Of a stretch of 64,000 bases of DNA, positions 29,878 through 42,264 are shown piece after piece. The number at the start of each line of letters is the position of its first letter. Position 1 is the first letter of the stretch. Origin of the DNA: Paenacidovorax monticola (lineage in GTDB: Bacteria > Pseudomonadota > Gammaproteobacteria > Burkholderiales > Burkholderiaceae_C); contig NZ_CP060790.1 of NCBI RefSeq assembly GCF_014489595.1, forward strand, positions 62,001-126,000, in the 5' to 3' direction. The notes under the pieces are model-generated. The model saw nothing but the letters and a program-made list of their open reading frames with translations. It made no database searches and was not told the DNA's origin. A program made the translations under genes and the position numbers.

Positions 29878-29958
29878 CCCCTGTGAGACTGGGCGGAACA
29901 CGGTGCAGGCTGCACTGCAGCCGGCACGGTCCACATCCCTCTGATAGTAGGAAGAACC

Positions 29959-31272
29959 ATGGCCGTTACTGTTGAAACTCTTGAAAAGCTCGAGCGCAAG
30001 ATCACGCTGAGCCTGCCCCTCTCCGCGATCCAGACCGAAGTGGATTCGCGCCTCAAGCGCCTGGCCCGCACCGTCAAGATGGACGGCTTCCGTCCTGGCA
30101 AGGTGCCCATGAACGTGGTGGCTCAGCGCTACGGCTATTCCGTGCAGTACGAAGTGCTGAACGACAAGGTGGGCGAGGCCTTTGCCCTGGCCGCCAACGA
30201 AGCCAAGCTGCGCGTGGCTGGCCAGCCCCGCATCTCCGAAAAGGACGGCGCCCCCGAGGGCCAGGTGACCTTCGACGCCGTGTTCGAAGTGTTCCCCGAA
30301 GTGAAGATCGGTGACCTCTCCACCGCCGAGGTGGAGAAGCTGTCCGCCGAAGTCAACGACGGCGCGATCGACAAGACCGTGGAAATCCTGCGCAAGCAGC
30401 GCCGCACCTTCGCGCAGCGCGCCCTGGGCGCCGCCGCCGAGGATGGCGACCGCGTGACCGTGGACTTCGAAGGCAAGATCGACGGCGAACCCTTCTCCGG
30501 CGGCAAGGCCGAGGACTTCCAGTTCCTGGTCGGCGAAGGCCAGATGCTCAAGGAGTTCGAGGACGCCGTGCGCGGCATGAAGTCGGGCGAGAGCAAGACC
30601 TTCCCGCTGGCCTTCCCCGAGGACTACCATGGCAAGGATGTGGCCGGCAAGACCGCCGACTTCCTGGTCACGGTGAAGAAGATCGAGGCCGCCCACCTGC
30701 CCGAAGTGAACGAGCAGTTGGCCAAGTCGCTGGGCATTGCCGACGGCACCGTCGAAGGCCTGCGCGCCGACATCAAGAAGAACCTGGAGCGTGAAGTCAA
30801 GTTCCGCCTGCTGGCCCGCAACAAGCAGGCCGTGATGGACGCCCTGGTGTCCAAGGCCGAGCTGGACCTGCCCAACGCCAGCGTGCAGGCCGAGATCGCC
30901 CGCCTGCTGGAAGGCGCGCGCGCCGACCTGAAGCAGCGCGGCATCAAGGATGCCGACAAGGCCGAGATCCCCGAGGACGTGTTCCGTCCCCAGGCCGAGC
31001 GCCGTGTGCGCCTGGGCCTGGTGGTAGCCGAACTGGTCCGCGCCAATGAACTGCACGCCAAGCCCGAGCAGCTCAAGGCCCATGTGGACGAGCTGGCCGC
31101 CAGCTACGAAAAGCCCGAGGACGTGGTGCGCTGGTACTTCGGCGACCGCCAGCGCCTGGCGGAAGTCGAGGCCGTGGTCATCGAGAACAATGTGACCGAC
31201 TTCGTGCTCAGCAAGGCCAAGGTGACGGACAAGGCCGTCTCCTTCGACGAGCTGATGGGCCAGCAAGGCTGA
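29959..31272 (+). CDS. tig: trigger factor, ribosome-bound chaperone and prolyl isomerase
   Basis: 437 residues. Binds near the ribosome exit tunnel and shields new chains. The N-terminal ribosome-binding domain has the signature [12 protein letters not shown] (the GFRxGxxP loop) around 43-55; the FKBP-type isomerase domain lies about 150-240 ([44 protein letters not shown]); the helical C-terminal chaperone domain follows. A GGAAGAA ribosome site precedes ATG 29959. First gene of the tig-clpP-clpX-lon cluster. Confidence 0.95.
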   Translation: MAVTVETLEKLERKITLSLPLSAIQTEVDSRLKRLARTVKMDGFRPGKVPMNVVAQRYGYSVQYEVLNDKVGEAFALAANEAKLRVAGQPRISEKDGAPEGQVTFDAVFEVFPEVKIGDLSTAEVEKLSAEVNDGAIDKTVEILRKQRRTFAQRALGAAAEDGDRVTVDFEGKIDGEPFSGGKAEDFQFLVGEGQMLKEFEDAVRGMKSGESKTFPLAFPEDYHGKDVAGKTADFLVTVKKIEAAHLPEVNEQLAKSLGIADGTVEGLRADIKKNLEREVKFRLLARNKQAVMDALVSKAELDLPNASVQAEIARLLEGARADLKQRGIKDADKAEIPEDVFRPQAERRVRLGLVVAELVRANELHAKPEQLKAHVDELAASYEKPEDVVRWYFGDRQRLAEVEAVVIENNVTDFVLSKAKVTDKAVSFDELMGQQG

Positions 31273-31325
31273 GGCCGGGCCGCTCCGGGGCCCCGAACGG
31301 GCGCTCCGGAGTTCCTCTGATCCCT

Positions 31326-31361
31326 GGGGCTTGTGCTTTGGCGCACAAGCCCCAATTCATT
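31326..31361 (+). terminator. hairpin between tig and clpP
   Basis: A perfect 11-bp stem GGGGCTTGTGC / GCACAAGCCCC with a 6-base loop, then AATTCATTT. The T tail is poor, so it could allow partial read-through and set the tig to clpP ratio. Confidence 0.6.
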
Positions 31362-31371
31362 TCTGGGTACA

Positions 31372-31383
31372 GTACCGCGGTAC
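31372..31383. promoter_or_regulatory. 12-bp palindrome upstream of clpP
   Basis: GTACCGCGGTAC is a perfect palindrome, flanked by a further GGGTAC/GTACCC pair, and ends 19 bp before the clpP ATG. It may be an operator or chance symmetry. Confidence 0.3.
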
Positions 31384-31402
31384 CCGCTTGACTGGAGAAA
31401 AC

Positions 31403-32011
31403 ATGAGCGCACTGGAAACACAGGCCCTGGGCATGATCCCCATGGTCATTGAGCAGTCGGGCCGCGGCGAGCGGTCCTACGACATCTATTCGCGCCTGCT
31501 GAAGGAGCGCATCATCTTCCTGGTGGGGGAGGTCAATGACCAGACCGCCAACCTCGTGGTGGCGCAGCTGCTGTTCCTGGAGAGCGAGAACCCCGACAAG
31601 GACATTTCGTTCTACATCAACTCCCCCGGCGGCAGCGTGACGGCCGGTATGGCCATCTACGACACCATGCAGTTCATCAAGCCCGATGTCTCCACCATGT
31701 GCGTGGGCTTTGCCGCCAGCATGGGCGCCTTCCTGCTGGCCGCTGGCGCCAAGGGCAAGCGCTTCTCGCTGCCCAATTCCAAGATCATGATCCACCAGGT
31801 GCTGGGCGGCGCACGGGGCCAGGCGACCGACATCGAGATCCATGCACGCGACATCCTGCGCACCAAGGACCAGATGAACCGCATCCTGGCCGAGCGCACG
31901 GGCCAGACGCTGGAGAAGGTCAAGGCCGATACCGAGCGTGACTATTTCCTCACGGCCGACGAAGCCAAGAACTACGGTCTGGTGGACCAGGTGATCGACA
32001 AGCGCGCCTGA
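31403..32011 (+). CDS. clpP: ATP-dependent Clp protease proteolytic subunit
   Basis: 202 residues from ATG 31403, the first Met after a GGAGAA ribosome site; upstream in-frame codons lie within the intergenic hairpin and palindrome region and are rejected. Serine protease of the ClpXP and ClpAP complexes. Catalytic triad Ser106 in [11 protein letters not shown], His131 in [10 protein letters not shown] and Asp180 in ERDYF. The start [25 protein letters not shown] is typical. Followed by the unfoldase gene clpX. Confidence 0.95.
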   Translation: MSALETQALGMIPMVIEQSGRGERSYDIYSRLLKERIIFLVGEVNDQTANLVVAQLLFLESENPDKDISFYINSPGGSVTAGMAIYDTMQFIKPDVSTMCVGFAASMGAFLLAAGAKGKRFSLPNSKIMIHQVLGGARGQATDIEIHARDILRTKDQMNRILAERTGQTLEKVKADTERDYFLTADEAKNYGLVDQVIDKRA

Positions 32012-32029
32012 GCCCAGGGTGCCTGCCAG

Positions 32030-32065
32030 GCGGCGTTTTCCCCTGCAGGGAAGCGCCGCTTTTTA
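32030..32065 (+). terminator. intrinsic terminator between clpP and clpX
   Basis: Stem with outer GCGGCG / CGCCGC and inner TTCCC / GGGAA pairs, then TTTTT. The clear T-run makes this a good terminator, so clpX probably has its own promoter or is read by partial read-through. Confidence 0.75.
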
Positions 32066-32114
32066 TTTCGCTATCATCCTCCCGACAACTACTTTGTAAC
32101 AAGGCACTGCCCCC

Positions 32115-33383
32115 ATGGCCGAGAAAAAAGGCTCCTCCAGCGAGAAAACCCTCTACTGCTCCTTCTGCGGCAAGAGCCAGCACGAGGTGAAGAAGCTGAT
32201 CGCTGGTCCGTCGGTCTTTATCTGCGACGAGTGCATTGACCTGTGCAACGAGATCATCCGCGACGAGCTGCCCGCCACCGCCGACGGTGCGCGCGAAGCC
32301 CGCGGAGACCTGCCGACCCCGGCCGAGATCAAGGCGAATCTCGACAACTACGTGATTGGCCAGGACGTGGCCAAGCGCACGCTGGCCGTGGCCGTGTACA
32401 ACCATTACAAGCGCCTGCGCCACAAGGACAAGGCGGGCAAGGACGACGTGGAGCTGTCCAAGAGCAACATCCTGCTCATCGGGCCCACGGGTTCGGGCAA
32501 GACGCTGCTGGCGCAGACGCTCGCGCGCATGCTGGACGTGCCCTTCGTGATGGCCGACGCCACCACGCTGACCGAAGCCGGCTATGTGGGCGAGGACGTG
32601 GAGAACATCGTCCAGAAGCTGCTGCAAAGCTGCAACTACGAGGTCGAGCGTGCCCAGCGCGGCATCGTCTACATCGACGAGATCGACAAGATCTCGCGCA
32701 AGTCCGACAACCCCAGCATCACGCGCGACGTGTCGGGCGAGGGCGTGCAGCAGGCGCTGCTCAAGCTCATCGAAGGCACCATGGCCAGCGTGCCGCCCCA
32801 GGGCGGGCGCAAGCACCCGAACCAGGATTTCCTGCAGATCGACACGACCAACATCCTGTTCATCTGCGGCGGCGCGTTCGCGGGCCTTGAGAAGGTGATC
32901 GAAAACCGCACCGAGGCGTCGGGCATCGGCTTCGGCGCGGCGGTCAAGAGCAAGAAACAGCGCTCGCTCACCGATGTCTTCCAGGACATCGAGCCCGAGG
33001 ACCTGATCAAGTTCGGCATCATCCCCGAACTCGTGGGGCGCATGCCCGTGGTTACGGCCCTGGCCGAGCTGAGCGAGGACGCGCTCGTGCAGATCCTGGT
33101 CGAGCCCAAGAACGCCCTGGTCAAGCAGTACAGCAAGCTGCTGTCCATGGAAGGCGTGGACCTGGAGATCCGCCCGGCGGCGCTCAAGGCCATTGCGCGC
33201 AAGGCGCTGGCGCGCAAGACGGGCGCGCGCGGCCTGCGCTCGATCCTGGAGCAGGCCCTGATCGGCACCATGTTCGACCTGCCCAATGCCAGCAACGTGG
33301 AAAAGGTCGTGGTGGACGAATCCACCATTGACGAGAACAAGCCGCCGCTGCTGGTCTACCGCGAGGCGGCCAAGAAGGCCTGA
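32115..33383 (+). CDS. clpX: ATP-dependent Clp protease ATP-binding subunit ClpX
   Basis: 422 residues. Unfolds tagged substrates and feeds them to ClpP. The N-terminal zinc-binding domain has four cysteines (YCSFCGKS and [10 protein letters not shown], about 15-40). AAA+ motifs: Walker [16 protein letters not shown], Walker [14 protein letters not shown], and sensor-type [14 protein letters not shown] segment [11 protein letters not shown]. The GAFAGLEK pore-region and IGFGAAV (IGF loop that docks ClpP) are present. Lies 103 bp after clpP. Confidence 0.95.
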   Translation: MAEKKGSSSEKTLYCSFCGKSQHEVKKLIAGPSVFICDECIDLCNEIIRDELPATADGAREARGDLPTPAEIKANLDNYVIGQDVAKRTLAVAVYNHYKRLRHKDKAGKDDVELSKSNILLIGPTGSGKTLLAQTLARMLDVPFVMADATTLTEAGYVGEDVENIVQKLLQSCNYEVERAQRGIVYIDEIDKISRKSDNPSITRDVSGEGVQQALLKLIEGTMASVPPQGGRKHPNQDFLQIDTTNILFICGGAFAGLEKVIENRTEASGIGFGAAVKSKKQRSLTDVFQDIEPEDLIKFGIIPELVGRMPVVTALAELSEDALVQILVEPKNALVKQYSKLLSMEGVDLEIRPAALKAIARKALARKTGARGLRSILEQALIGTMFDLPNASNVEKVVVDESTIDENKPPLLVYREAAKKA

Positions 33384-33513
33384 CGGCACCCAATCCGGTG
33401 GGCATCGCGATGCAGCACCGTTTCACTCCGACCCCTGGGCTGGCGTCTTGGCGCCAGCGGGTTGAAAATTCCCCACTGCGGACCCAGCTCCACAGTGTTT
33501 CATGAGGTTTGCC

Positions 33514-35952
<2,439 letters not shown>

Positions 35953-36038
35953 TCGAAAAATTTGCTGGAAGGGCTCAAAAATGCGCTACAATTCATTCCA
36001 TCGCAGCAAACGTTGTACAATGTGAGGCTTCGATAAAT

Positions 36039-36114
36039 GCGGGAATAGCTCAGTTGGTAGAGCGCAACCTTGCCAAGGTTGAGGTCGAGAGTTCGAGACT
36101 CTTTTCCCGCTCCA
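36039..36114 (+). tRNA. tRNA-Gly (anticodon GCC), copy 1
   Basis: 76 bases, acceptor GCGGGAA / TTCCCGC, discriminator T and encoded CCA. Anticodon loop TTGCCAA with GCC at 36072-36074. Identical base for base to the second copy at 36402. Confidence 0.95.
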
Positions 36115-36127
36115 AATTTCCAAAAAA

Positions 36128-36151
36128 GGGAAGCAGCTGCTTCCCTTTTTT
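36128..36151. terminator. bidirectional terminator after tRNA-Gly copy 1
   Basis: Stem GGGAAGC / GCTTCCC with loop AGCT, flanked by an A-run on the left and T6 on the right, so it can act in both directions. It separates tRNA-Gly from tRNA-Cys. Confidence 0.75.
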
Positions 36152-36172
36152 GTCAAGGGAAAGCGATTTCCT

Positions 36173-36246
36173 GGCGCGGTAGCAAAGCGGTTATGCCCCG
36201 GATTGCAAATCCGGTTAGTCCGGTTCGACTCCGGACCGCGCCTCCA
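36173..36246 (+). tRNA. tRNA-Cys (anticodon GCA)
   Basis: 74 bases. Acceptor GGCGCGG / CCGCGCC, discriminator T, encoded CCA. Anticodon stem CCGGA / TCCGG around loop TTGCAAA (anticodon GCA). It lies between the two glycine tRNA copies, after a terminator. Confidence 0.93.
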
Positions 36247-36325
36247 GAAATTCGTGCCGTGCGCAGTCTGCGTGTGTGTATGAGGAACTGGAAGCCCTGT
36301 ACCGCAGGGCGCAGCGCAACGAAGG

Positions 36326-36353
36326 TTGCAGTAGCAAAAAATGGTGCTATAAT
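36326..36353 (+). promoter_or_regulatory. promoter of tRNA-Gly copy 2
   Basis: TTGCAG and a perfect TATAAT, 16 bp apart, about 49 bp before the tRNA. A start near 36360 leaves a short 5' leader to be removed by RNase P. Confidence 0.65.
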
Positions 36354-36401
36354 TTAAGTCTTGACGGATAGCGCGGAAACAGCGCGATGCGGCAAGCAAA
36401 T

Positions 36402-36477
36402 GCGGGAATAGCTCAGTTGGTAGAGCGCAACCTTGCCAAGGTTGAGGTCGAGAGTTCGAGACTCTTTTCCCGCTCCA
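36402..36477 (+). tRNA. tRNA-Gly (anticodon GCC), copy 2
   Basis: Identical to copy 1 over all 76 bases including CCA, while the flanks differ. It has its own promoter and terminator. A recent duplication or gene conversion fits. Confidence 0.95.
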
Positions 36478-36485
36478 TATTCCAA

Positions 36486-36509
36486 GGGAAGCTTCGGCTT
36501 CCCTTTTTT
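36486..36509 (+). terminator. terminator after tRNA-Gly copy 2
   Basis: Stem GGGAAGC / GCTTCCC closed by the stable TTCG tetraloop, then T6. The stem is identical to that at 36128, so the duplicated unit included the terminator. Confidence 0.85.
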
Positions 36510-36621
36510 CTTGGCCGATGGCCTGGCCCGCTGCCGGTCCTGGTTGCCGATGCCGGACAGGCATTGCGCAGCCGCTTGGCCCGGGTTACCCTGCTACCCA
36601 TGTTTGCGGTGGGTCGCAGAT

Positions 36622-36714
36622 GCCCCGATGGTGAAATTGGTAGACACTGCGGACTTAAAATCCGCCGCTTTCCTGAAAAGGGGCGTGCCGGTTCGACCCC
36701 GGCTCGGGGCACCA
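36622..36714 (+). tRNA. tRNA-Leu (anticodon UAA)
   Basis: 93 bases, acceptor GCCCCGA / TCGGGGC, A and encoded CCA. Anticodon stem GCGGA / TCCGC around loop CTTAAAA (anticodon TAA), with a long variable arm as in class II leucine tRNAs. It lies 14 bp before the next coding gene. Confidence 0.95.
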
Positions 36715-36727
36715 CTCAGATTCGATC

Positions 36728-37357
36728 ATGTCAAGTTACAACGCTCCCTTCGAAATCCATGTCCATGGCCAGGTGCCGTTGCGGCCCGGCACGCGCTTCG
36801 AGCAGCTGCAGGAAGCGCTCAAGCCACTGTGGAAATATGCGGGAGCGCGTTCCCTGGCCGATGGCGCGGCCAGTGCCTACGAGGAAGAGCCCGGCATCAA
36901 GTTCGACACCAAGGAGAACATGCTCCAGATGTGCTGGACCGTGCTGGGCGATGAAGATTTCCGCCAGTCGCTTGATGAAATGTGCATGAGCCTCAACGAG
37001 CTGGCCGAGCAGGGCGCCGCGATCGAAGTCACCTTCTACGATGCCGAGTTCGACGAGGAAGAGGCTCCCGAAGATGAGGAGTCGCGCGACGACTTCGTGA
37101 TGCTGTTCGTCGGTCCCACGCCTGCTGCCATCATGCAGGTGCAGCGCGATCTGCTGGTCCAGGACGTGGTGAATCTCATGGAGCGCCATTTCGATGGATC
37201 CGAGCTGGGTGGCGTGGTGGCGGAGATCGACAAGCTCTTCAGCCAGCGCTTCGACGCCCTCGTGAACTCCCTGGAAATCGGCAAGCCCCCACGCGGCACG
37301 GGCGGGCCGGGTGCGGGCCACGGCGGTGGCGGCCGCCGTCCGCGCCACCTGCACTGA
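36728..37357 (+). CDS. conserved protein of unknown function (DUF6806-like)
   Basis: 209 residues, cytoplasmic and acidic. It begins MSSYNAPFEIHVHGQVPLRPG. The centre has EEEPGIKFDTKENMLQMCWTVLGD and a highly acidic patch EFDEEEAPEDEESRDD (about 108-123), and the tail is Gly- and Pro-rich with GHGGGGRRPRHLH. A VMLFVGPTPAAIMQVQRDLLVQDVVNLMERHF segment looks like a folded alpha/beta core. It may match a betaproteobacterial domain of unknown function, but this is not certain. It starts 14 bp after tRNA-Leu. Confidence 0.7.
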   Translation: MSSYNAPFEIHVHGQVPLRPGTRFEQLQEALKPLWKYAGARSLADGAASAYEEEPGIKFDTKENMLQMCWTVLGDEDFRQSLDEMCMSLNELAEQGAAIEVTFYDAEFDEEEAPEDEESRDDFVMLFVGPTPAAIMQVQRDLLVQDVVNLMERHFDGSELGGVVAEIDKLFSQRFDALVNSLEIGKPPRGTGGPGAGHGGGGRRPRHLH

Positions 37358-37419
37358 GCGTTTCCGGGCCGCCGCGTGGCACGGTACCGTGCCCGCGCAC
37401 AGAGCCTGATGAGGGCCGC

Positions 37420-37950
37420 ATGACTTCCGATCTGCCCTATTTGCGCGCCTATCCGCTGCCCCTGCTGGAGCAGGTGCGCGCGCTGCTGGTGCAGCAGGGC
37501 GTGGGGCCTGTGCTGCGGCGCAAATACCCGCAGGCCCATGTCCTGCGTACCGACAAGGCGCTGTACCAGTATGCGGCCGACCTCAAGTCGCGGTACTTGC
37601 GCAACTCCGACACGGTGAACAAGGTGGTTTTCGACAGCAAGATCCACGTCGTGCGCCATGCCCTGGGGCTGCACACGAGCCGTAGCCAGGTGCAAGGCTC
37701 TCGCCTCGCCTCACGGCACGAGATCCGCATTGCCTCTCTGTTCAAGCAGGCACCGGAAGAATTCCTGCGCATGATCGTGGTGCACGAACTGGCCCACCTG
37801 CGCGAGCGCGACCACAACAAGGCGTTCTACCAACTCTGCGAGCACATGGAGCCGGGCTACCACCAGATCGAGTTCGATCTGCGCCTGTACCTGACCCACC
37901 TGGACCACGGCGGCGAACGCCTTTGGGGCGCTGCGGCCGAGCAGGGCTGA
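37420..37950 (+). CDS. YgjP-like M48-type metallopeptidase domain protein (DUF45)
   Basis: 176 residues. The zinc-binding motif HELAHLRERDHNKAFY is present (two histidines of HExxH, the acid, then a third His in the DHNKAFY segment), with VVFDSKIHVVRHALGLHTS upstream. These are hallmarks of the YgjP/DUF45 metal-dependent hydrolase family. No signal peptide, so it is intracellular. It follows the DUF6806-like gene by about 62 bp in the same direction. Substrate unknown. Confidence 0.75.
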   Translation: MTSDLPYLRAYPLPLLEQVRALLVQQGVGPVLRRKYPQAHVLRTDKALYQYAADLKSRYLRNSDTVNKVVFDSKIHVVRHALGLHTSRSQVQGSRLASRHEIRIASLFKQAPEEFLRMIVVHELAHLRERDHNKAFYQLCEHMEPGYHQIEFDLRLYLTHLDHGGERLWGAAAEQG

Positions 37951-37960
37951 AGGGGGCGGC

Positions 37961-38845
37961 TTAGGCGGCCGCTTGTGCCGGTACCTCGGGCATCGGCACA
38001 TCCACCGCGCTGCAATGGCTGGCGGGTAGTTGCAGCCAGCGTGCGGCCGCCGTGCGCAGCAGATCGAGATCGCCCGTGGTCATGAGGCGCAATGCCTCCT
38101 CGCTCGGCAGTGGGGCGTCGCCCTCCCCGGGGGCCAGCAGCCCGGCCATGTGCAGCAGGCGCCGGGTCTGGCGTGCAACGGGCTGGCCGGTCTCGATCAT
38201 CTGCACGCCGGGGCCCACGAGGCCGCGCAGCACGTCCTCCGCGAAGACATAGTGCGTGCAGCCGAGCACCAGCGTGTCGATGCTGTCCGCTCCGGTGCCA
38301 AAGCGGCCCATCTCGCCGATGTAGCGTGCGCAGAGGGATTGCACCTCGGCGCCCATGGCCTGCCCGTCCATGGTGGCGCGTTCGATCGCGTACGCCAGGC
38401 CATCGCAGGGCTGGACCACGAATTGCGCCTGTGCCTGCAGCGACGCCTGCAGGCGCGCGAACTTGGCACTGGAGAGCGTGCCCCGGGTGCCGATGACGCC
38501 GATGCGTCCCGTCCGGCTGGCCGCTACGGCGGGCTTCAGCGCCGGCTCCACGCCCACGAGCGGCAGCCCAGGGTGGCTGGACCGCACCTCGTGGATGGCC
38601 GCGGCGGTGGCCGTGTTGCAGGCTACCACCAGCGCCTTGATGCCATGCTCGCGCAGAAGATGGGCCGTGATGGCATGGGTGCGCGCCGCCACGAAGGCAT
38701 CGCCGCGCTCGCCGTAGGGGGCAAAGCCGTTGTCGGCCAGGTAGACGAAGCGCTCGTGCGGCAGTTCCGCCCTCAGCGCCCGCAGCACGCTCAGGCCGCC
38801 CACACCGCTGTCAAACACACCAATCGGGGAGGAAGAGGGCGGCAT
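37961..38845 (-). CDS. murI: glutamate racemase
   Basis: 294 residues from ATG 38845 ([24 protein letters not shown]); an upstream in-frame extension lacks a homologous start and is rejected. Interconverts L- and D-glutamate for peptidoglycan. Two catalytic cysteines: [12 protein letters not shown] and [14 protein letters not shown]. The [13 protein letters not shown] opening is the family signature. Convergent with the metallopeptidase gene; located downstream of fumA on the same strand but behind a terminator. Confidence 0.9.
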   Translation of the reverse strand: MPPSSSPIGVFDSGVGGLSVLRALRAELPHERFVYLADNGFAPYGERGDAFVAARTHAITAHLLREHGIKALVVACNTATAAAIHEVRSSHPGLPLVGVEPALKPAVAASRTGRIGVIGTRGTLSSAKFARLQASLQAQAQFVVQPCDGLAYAIERATMDGQAMGAEVQSLCARYIGEMGRFGTGADSIDTLVLGCTHYVFAEDVLRGLVGPGVQMIETGQPVARQTRRLLHMAGLLAPGEGDAPLPSEEALRLMTTGDLDLLRTAAARWLQLPASHCSAVDVPMPEVPAQAAA

Positions 38846-38964
38846 GGGAGGAAAGGGGCGGAAGGAACAAACCCGCATTGTAGAAAAGCCGGCGGCGTTC
38901 TGCGCGGGGCCAGGGCGTATCCCCCAGCGTGCGCGCACTTCCGCAAGGGGGCAGGGAGGTGACA

Positions 38965-38988
38965 CAAAAAAGCCGCCCGAAGGCGGCT
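38965..38988 (-). terminator. terminator of fumA
   Basis: On the minus strand, stem AGCCGCC / GGCGGCT closed by TTCG, then a T5-6 run. It lies 45-68 bp after the fumA stop. Confidence 0.85.
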
Positions 38989-39032
38989 TTCCTTGTCCCT
39001 GCCTAAGTTGGAGGGGGCGGACGGGGGACCGC

Positions 39033-40589
39033 TCAGGCGGCGGCCACCTCGATGCCCTTGAACTCGCCCGTGGCGATGCGCTTTTGCCACTCGGCCGGGC
39101 CGGTGGTGTGCGCGCTGGTGCCGCCCGCGTCCACGGCCACGGTCACGGGCATGTCCACCACGTCGAATTCGTAGATGGCTTCCATCCCCAGGTCGGCAAA
39201 GCCCACGACCTTGGCGGCCTTGATGGCTTTGCTGACCAGGTAGGCGGCGCCGCCCACGGCCATGAGGTAGGCGCTCTTGTGCTTCTTGATGGCCTCGATG
39301 GCGACGGGGCCGCGCTCGGACTTGCCGATCATGGCGATCAGGCCGGTTTCGGCCAGCATCATGTCGGTGAACTTGTCCATGCGCGTGGCGGTGGTGGGGC
39401 CAGCGGGGCCGACCACCTCGTCACGCACCGGATCGACCGGGCCGACGTAGTAGATGGCGCGGTTGGTGAAGTCCACGGGCAGCTTCTCGCCCTTGGCCAG
39501 CATGTCCTGGATGCGCTTGTGCGCGGCATCGCGGCCGGTGAGCATCTTGCCGTTGAGCAGCAGGGTCTGGCCCGGCTTCCAACTGGCCACTTCCTCCTTG
39601 GTGAGCGTGTTCAGATCGACACGCTTGCTCTTTTCGGTGTCGGGCATCCAGTCCACCTTGGGCCACAGATCGAGGCTGGGCGCGTCCAGGTAGGTGGGGC
39701 CGCTGCCGTCGAGCACGAAGTGCGCGTGGCGCGTGGCCGCGCAGTTGGGGATCATCGCCACGGGCTTGCTGGCCGCGTGCGTGGGGTACATCTTGATCTT
39801 CACGTCCAGCACCGTGGTCAGGCCGCCCAGGCCCTGCGCGCCGATGCCCAGTGCATTGACCTTCTCGTACAGCTCCAGGCGCAGTTCCTCGACCTGGTCG
39901 AGCTTCTCGCCGCGCGCGGCCTTGGCCTGCAGCTCGTACATGTCCAGGTCTTCCATCAGGCTTTCCTTGGCCAGCAGCACGGCCTTTTCCGCCGTGCCGC
40001 CGATGCCGATGCCCAGCATGCCCGGCGGGCACCAGCCCGCGCCCATGGTGGGCACGGTCTTGAGCACCCAGTCGACCACGTTGTCGCTGGGGTTCATCAT
40101 GATCATCTTGGACTTGTTCTCGCTGCCGCCGCCCTTGGCGGCCACCGTGACGTCCACCGTGTTGCCGGGCACGATCTGCACGTTGATGACGGCGGGGGTG
40201 TTGTCCTTGGTGTTCTTGCGGGCGAACTGCGGGTCGGCCACCACGCTGGCGCGCAGCATGTTGTCGGGGTGGTTGTAGCCGCGCCGCACGCCTTCGTTCA
40301 CGGCGTCTTCCAGGCTGCCCGTGAAGCCTTCCCAGCGCACGTCCATGCCCACCTTCAGGAAGACGTTGACGATGCCCGTGTCCTGGCAGATGGGGCGGTG
40401 GCCCGTGGCGCTCATCTTGCTGTTGGTGAGGATCTGCGCCATCGCGTCCTTGGCGGCAGGGCTTTGCTCGCGCTCGTAGGCGCGCGCCAGGTGGGCGATG
40501 AAATCAGGCGTATGGTAGTAGCTGATGTACTGCAGCGCGCCGGCGATGGAGTCGATCAGGTCCTGTTGGCGAATGGTCGTCGTGGTCAT
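39033..40589 (-). CDS. fumA: fumarate hydratase class I (iron-sulfur)
   Basis: 518 residues from ATG 40589 ([20 protein letters not shown]). Oxygen-sensitive [4Fe-4S] fumarase; converts fumarate to malate. Cluster cysteines are seen in PICQDTGI, and candidates in PPGM-LGIG region (GAGWCPPGM) and [11 protein letters not shown]. The alpha and beta domains are fused, as in the class I bacterial enzyme. It is divergent from fumC (165 bp apart). In-frame codons upstream of ATG 40589 lie in the intergenic region. Confidence 0.9.
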   Translation of the reverse strand: MTTTTIRQQDLIDSIAGALQYISYYHTPDFIAHLARAYEREQSPAAKDAMAQILTNSKMSATGHRPICQDTGIVNVFLKVGMDVRWEGFTGSLEDAVNEGVRRGYNHPDNMLRASVVADPQFARKNTKDNTPAVINVQIVPGNTVDVTVAAKGGGSENKSKMIMMNPSDNVVDWVLKTVPTMGAGWCPPGMLGIGIGGTAEKAVLLAKESLMEDLDMYELQAKAARGEKLDQVEELRLELYEKVNALGIGAQGLGGLTTVLDVKIKMYPTHAASKPVAMIPNCAATRHAHFVLDGSGPTYLDAPSLDLWPKVDWMPDTEKSKRVDLNTLTKEEVASWKPGQTLLLNGKMLTGRDAAHKRIQDMLAKGEKLPVDFTNRAIYYVGPVDPVRDEVVGPAGPTTATRMDKFTDMMLAETGLIAMIGKSERGPVAIEAIKKHKSAYLMAVGGAAYLVSKAIKAAKVVGFADLGMEAIYEFDVVDMPVTVAVDAGGTSAHTTGPAEWQKRIATGEFKGIEVAAA

Positions 40590-40754
40590 GGCGTGGGAAC
40601 GAAGAGGGTCGGGAAACGCAAAACCCCCCAATTATCCTCCTGTGCCTTGCACGGGACTGTCTCCCGGGAAATTGGCCCCGCTACGCAAGCCCGGCGGATG
40701 TGGGTATGCTGGCGGGGCCTCTCGACCCCTTCGCCGCGCAAAGGAGACCCTTGC

Positions 40755-42167
40755 ATGACCGCCTCGCAGCCTGCGCCCTCCAGCCAGCCCACGCGCACCG
40801 AGCGCGATACGTTCGGCCCCATCGACGTACCTGCCAGGCACCTGTGGGGTGCGCAGACGCAGCGATCCCTGCAGCATTTCGCGATCTCCGGCGAGCGCAT
40901 GCCGGCCGAGCTGGTGTCGGCCCTGGCCCAGGTCAAGCGCGCGAGTGCCTACGTGAACCACTCGCTGGGCCTGCTGAGCGCCACCAAGACCACGGCCATC
41001 GTGGCGGCCGCCGACGAGGTAATCGCGGGGGCGCACGCGGACGAGTTCCCGCTCGTGGTCTGGCAGACCGGCTCGGGCACGCAGACCAACATGAACATGA
41101 ACGAGGTGCTGGCCAACCGCGCGAGCGAGATGCTCGGCGGCCCACGCGGCGAGGAACGCCTGGTGCACCCCAATGACGATGTGAACAAGAGCCAGTCGAG
41201 CAACGACGTTTTCCCCACCGCCATGCACGTGGCGGCGGTGGATGCAATCACGCACCGCCTGCTGCCCGCGCTGCAGGGGCTGCGCACCACGCTCGTGGCC
41301 AAGGCCGAGACGTATGCGGGCATCGTGAAGATCGGGCGCACCCATTTGCAGGACGCGACGCCGCTCACGCTGGGGCAGGAAATCTCGGGCTGGGCGGCGC
41401 AACTGCAGCACGCCGAGCAACATGTGCGCGCGGCGCTGCCCCATCTGTGCGAACTGGCGCTGGGCGGCACCGCCGTGGGCACGGGGCTCAATGCGCCGCC
41501 TGGCTACGCGCAGGCCGTGGCCGATGAGCTGGCGGGCCTCACAGGCCTGCCGCTCGTGACGGCGCCCAGCAAGTTCGAGGCGCTCGCGAGCTGCGATGCA
41601 CTGGTGCACGCGCATGGCGCGCTCAAGGGGCTGGCCGCGAGTCTCATGAAGATCGCCAACGACGTGCGCTGGCTCGCCAGCGGCCCGCGCAGCGGCCTGG
41701 GCGAGATCACGATCCCCGAGAACGAGCCGGGCTCGTCCATCATGCCGGGCAAGGTCAATCCCACGCAGTGCGAGGCGCTCACGATGCTGTGTGCCCAGGT
41801 GCTGGGCAACGACGTGGCCATCAATGTGGGGGGCGCATCGGGCAATTTCGAACTCAACGTGTTCCGGCCCATGGTGATCCACAATTTCCTGCAGAGCGTG
41901 CGCCTGCTGGCCGACGGCATGGTGAGCTTCAACGAGCACTGCGCCGTGGGCATCGAGCCCAACCATGAGCGCATCGAGGAACTCGTGGAGCGCTCGCTGA
42001 TGCTGGTGACGGCGCTCAACACCCACATCGGCTACGACAAGGCGGCTGCCATCGCCAAGAAGGCGCACAAGGAAGGCTCCAGTCTGCGCGAGGCGGCCAT
42101 CGCCTCCGGCCATGTCACGGCCGAACAGTTCGACGAGTGGGTCGTGCCTTCCAAAATGATCGGGTAG
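40755..42167 (+). CDS. fumC: fumarate hydratase class II (iron-independent)
   Basis: 470 residues from ATG 40755 with AAGGAGA 8 bp before. Oxygen-stable, homotetrameric fumarase of the aspartase/fumarase family. Family signature [11 protein letters not shown] carries the catalytic Ser loop; NMNMNEV and [16 protein letters not shown] are the other active-site segments. An N-terminal [21 protein letters not shown] is typical of FumC. A long open frame that continues upstream through the antisense of fumA is a high-GC artefact. Confidence 0.92.
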   Translation: MTASQPAPSSQPTRTERDTFGPIDVPARHLWGAQTQRSLQHFAISGERMPAELVSALAQVKRASAYVNHSLGLLSATKTTAIVAAADEVIAGAHADEFPLVVWQTGSGTQTNMNMNEVLANRASEMLGGPRGEERLVHPNDDVNKSQSSNDVFPTAMHVAAVDAITHRLLPALQGLRTTLVAKAETYAGIVKIGRTHLQDATPLTLGQEISGWAAQLQHAEQHVRAALPHLCELALGGTAVGTGLNAPPGYAQAVADELAGLTGLPLVTAPSKFEALASCDALVHAHGALKGLAASLMKIANDVRWLASGPRSGLGEITIPENEPGSSIMPGKVNPTQCEALTMLCAQVLGNDVAINVGGASGNFELNVFRPMVIHNFLQSVRLLADGMVSFNEHCAVGIEPNHERIEELVERSLMLVTALNTHIGYDKAAAIAKKAHKEGSSLREAAIASGHVTAEQFDEWVVPSKMIG

Positions 42168-42264
42168 CACCAATTCCCTCTGTCTCGCCCCCGGGGCGGG
42201 GGCACCTGTCCGCGCTCCCGCCGCTGCCTCGGGGCCTGTCGCGCCACCCTTGCCTCGCCCTTCC

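Noticed and set aside
38844..40754. Very long open frame that joins the antisense of fumA to fumC
   Set aside because: GC-rich third positions create long shadow frames; the translation before 40755 is low-complexity and antisense to a clear class I fumarase.
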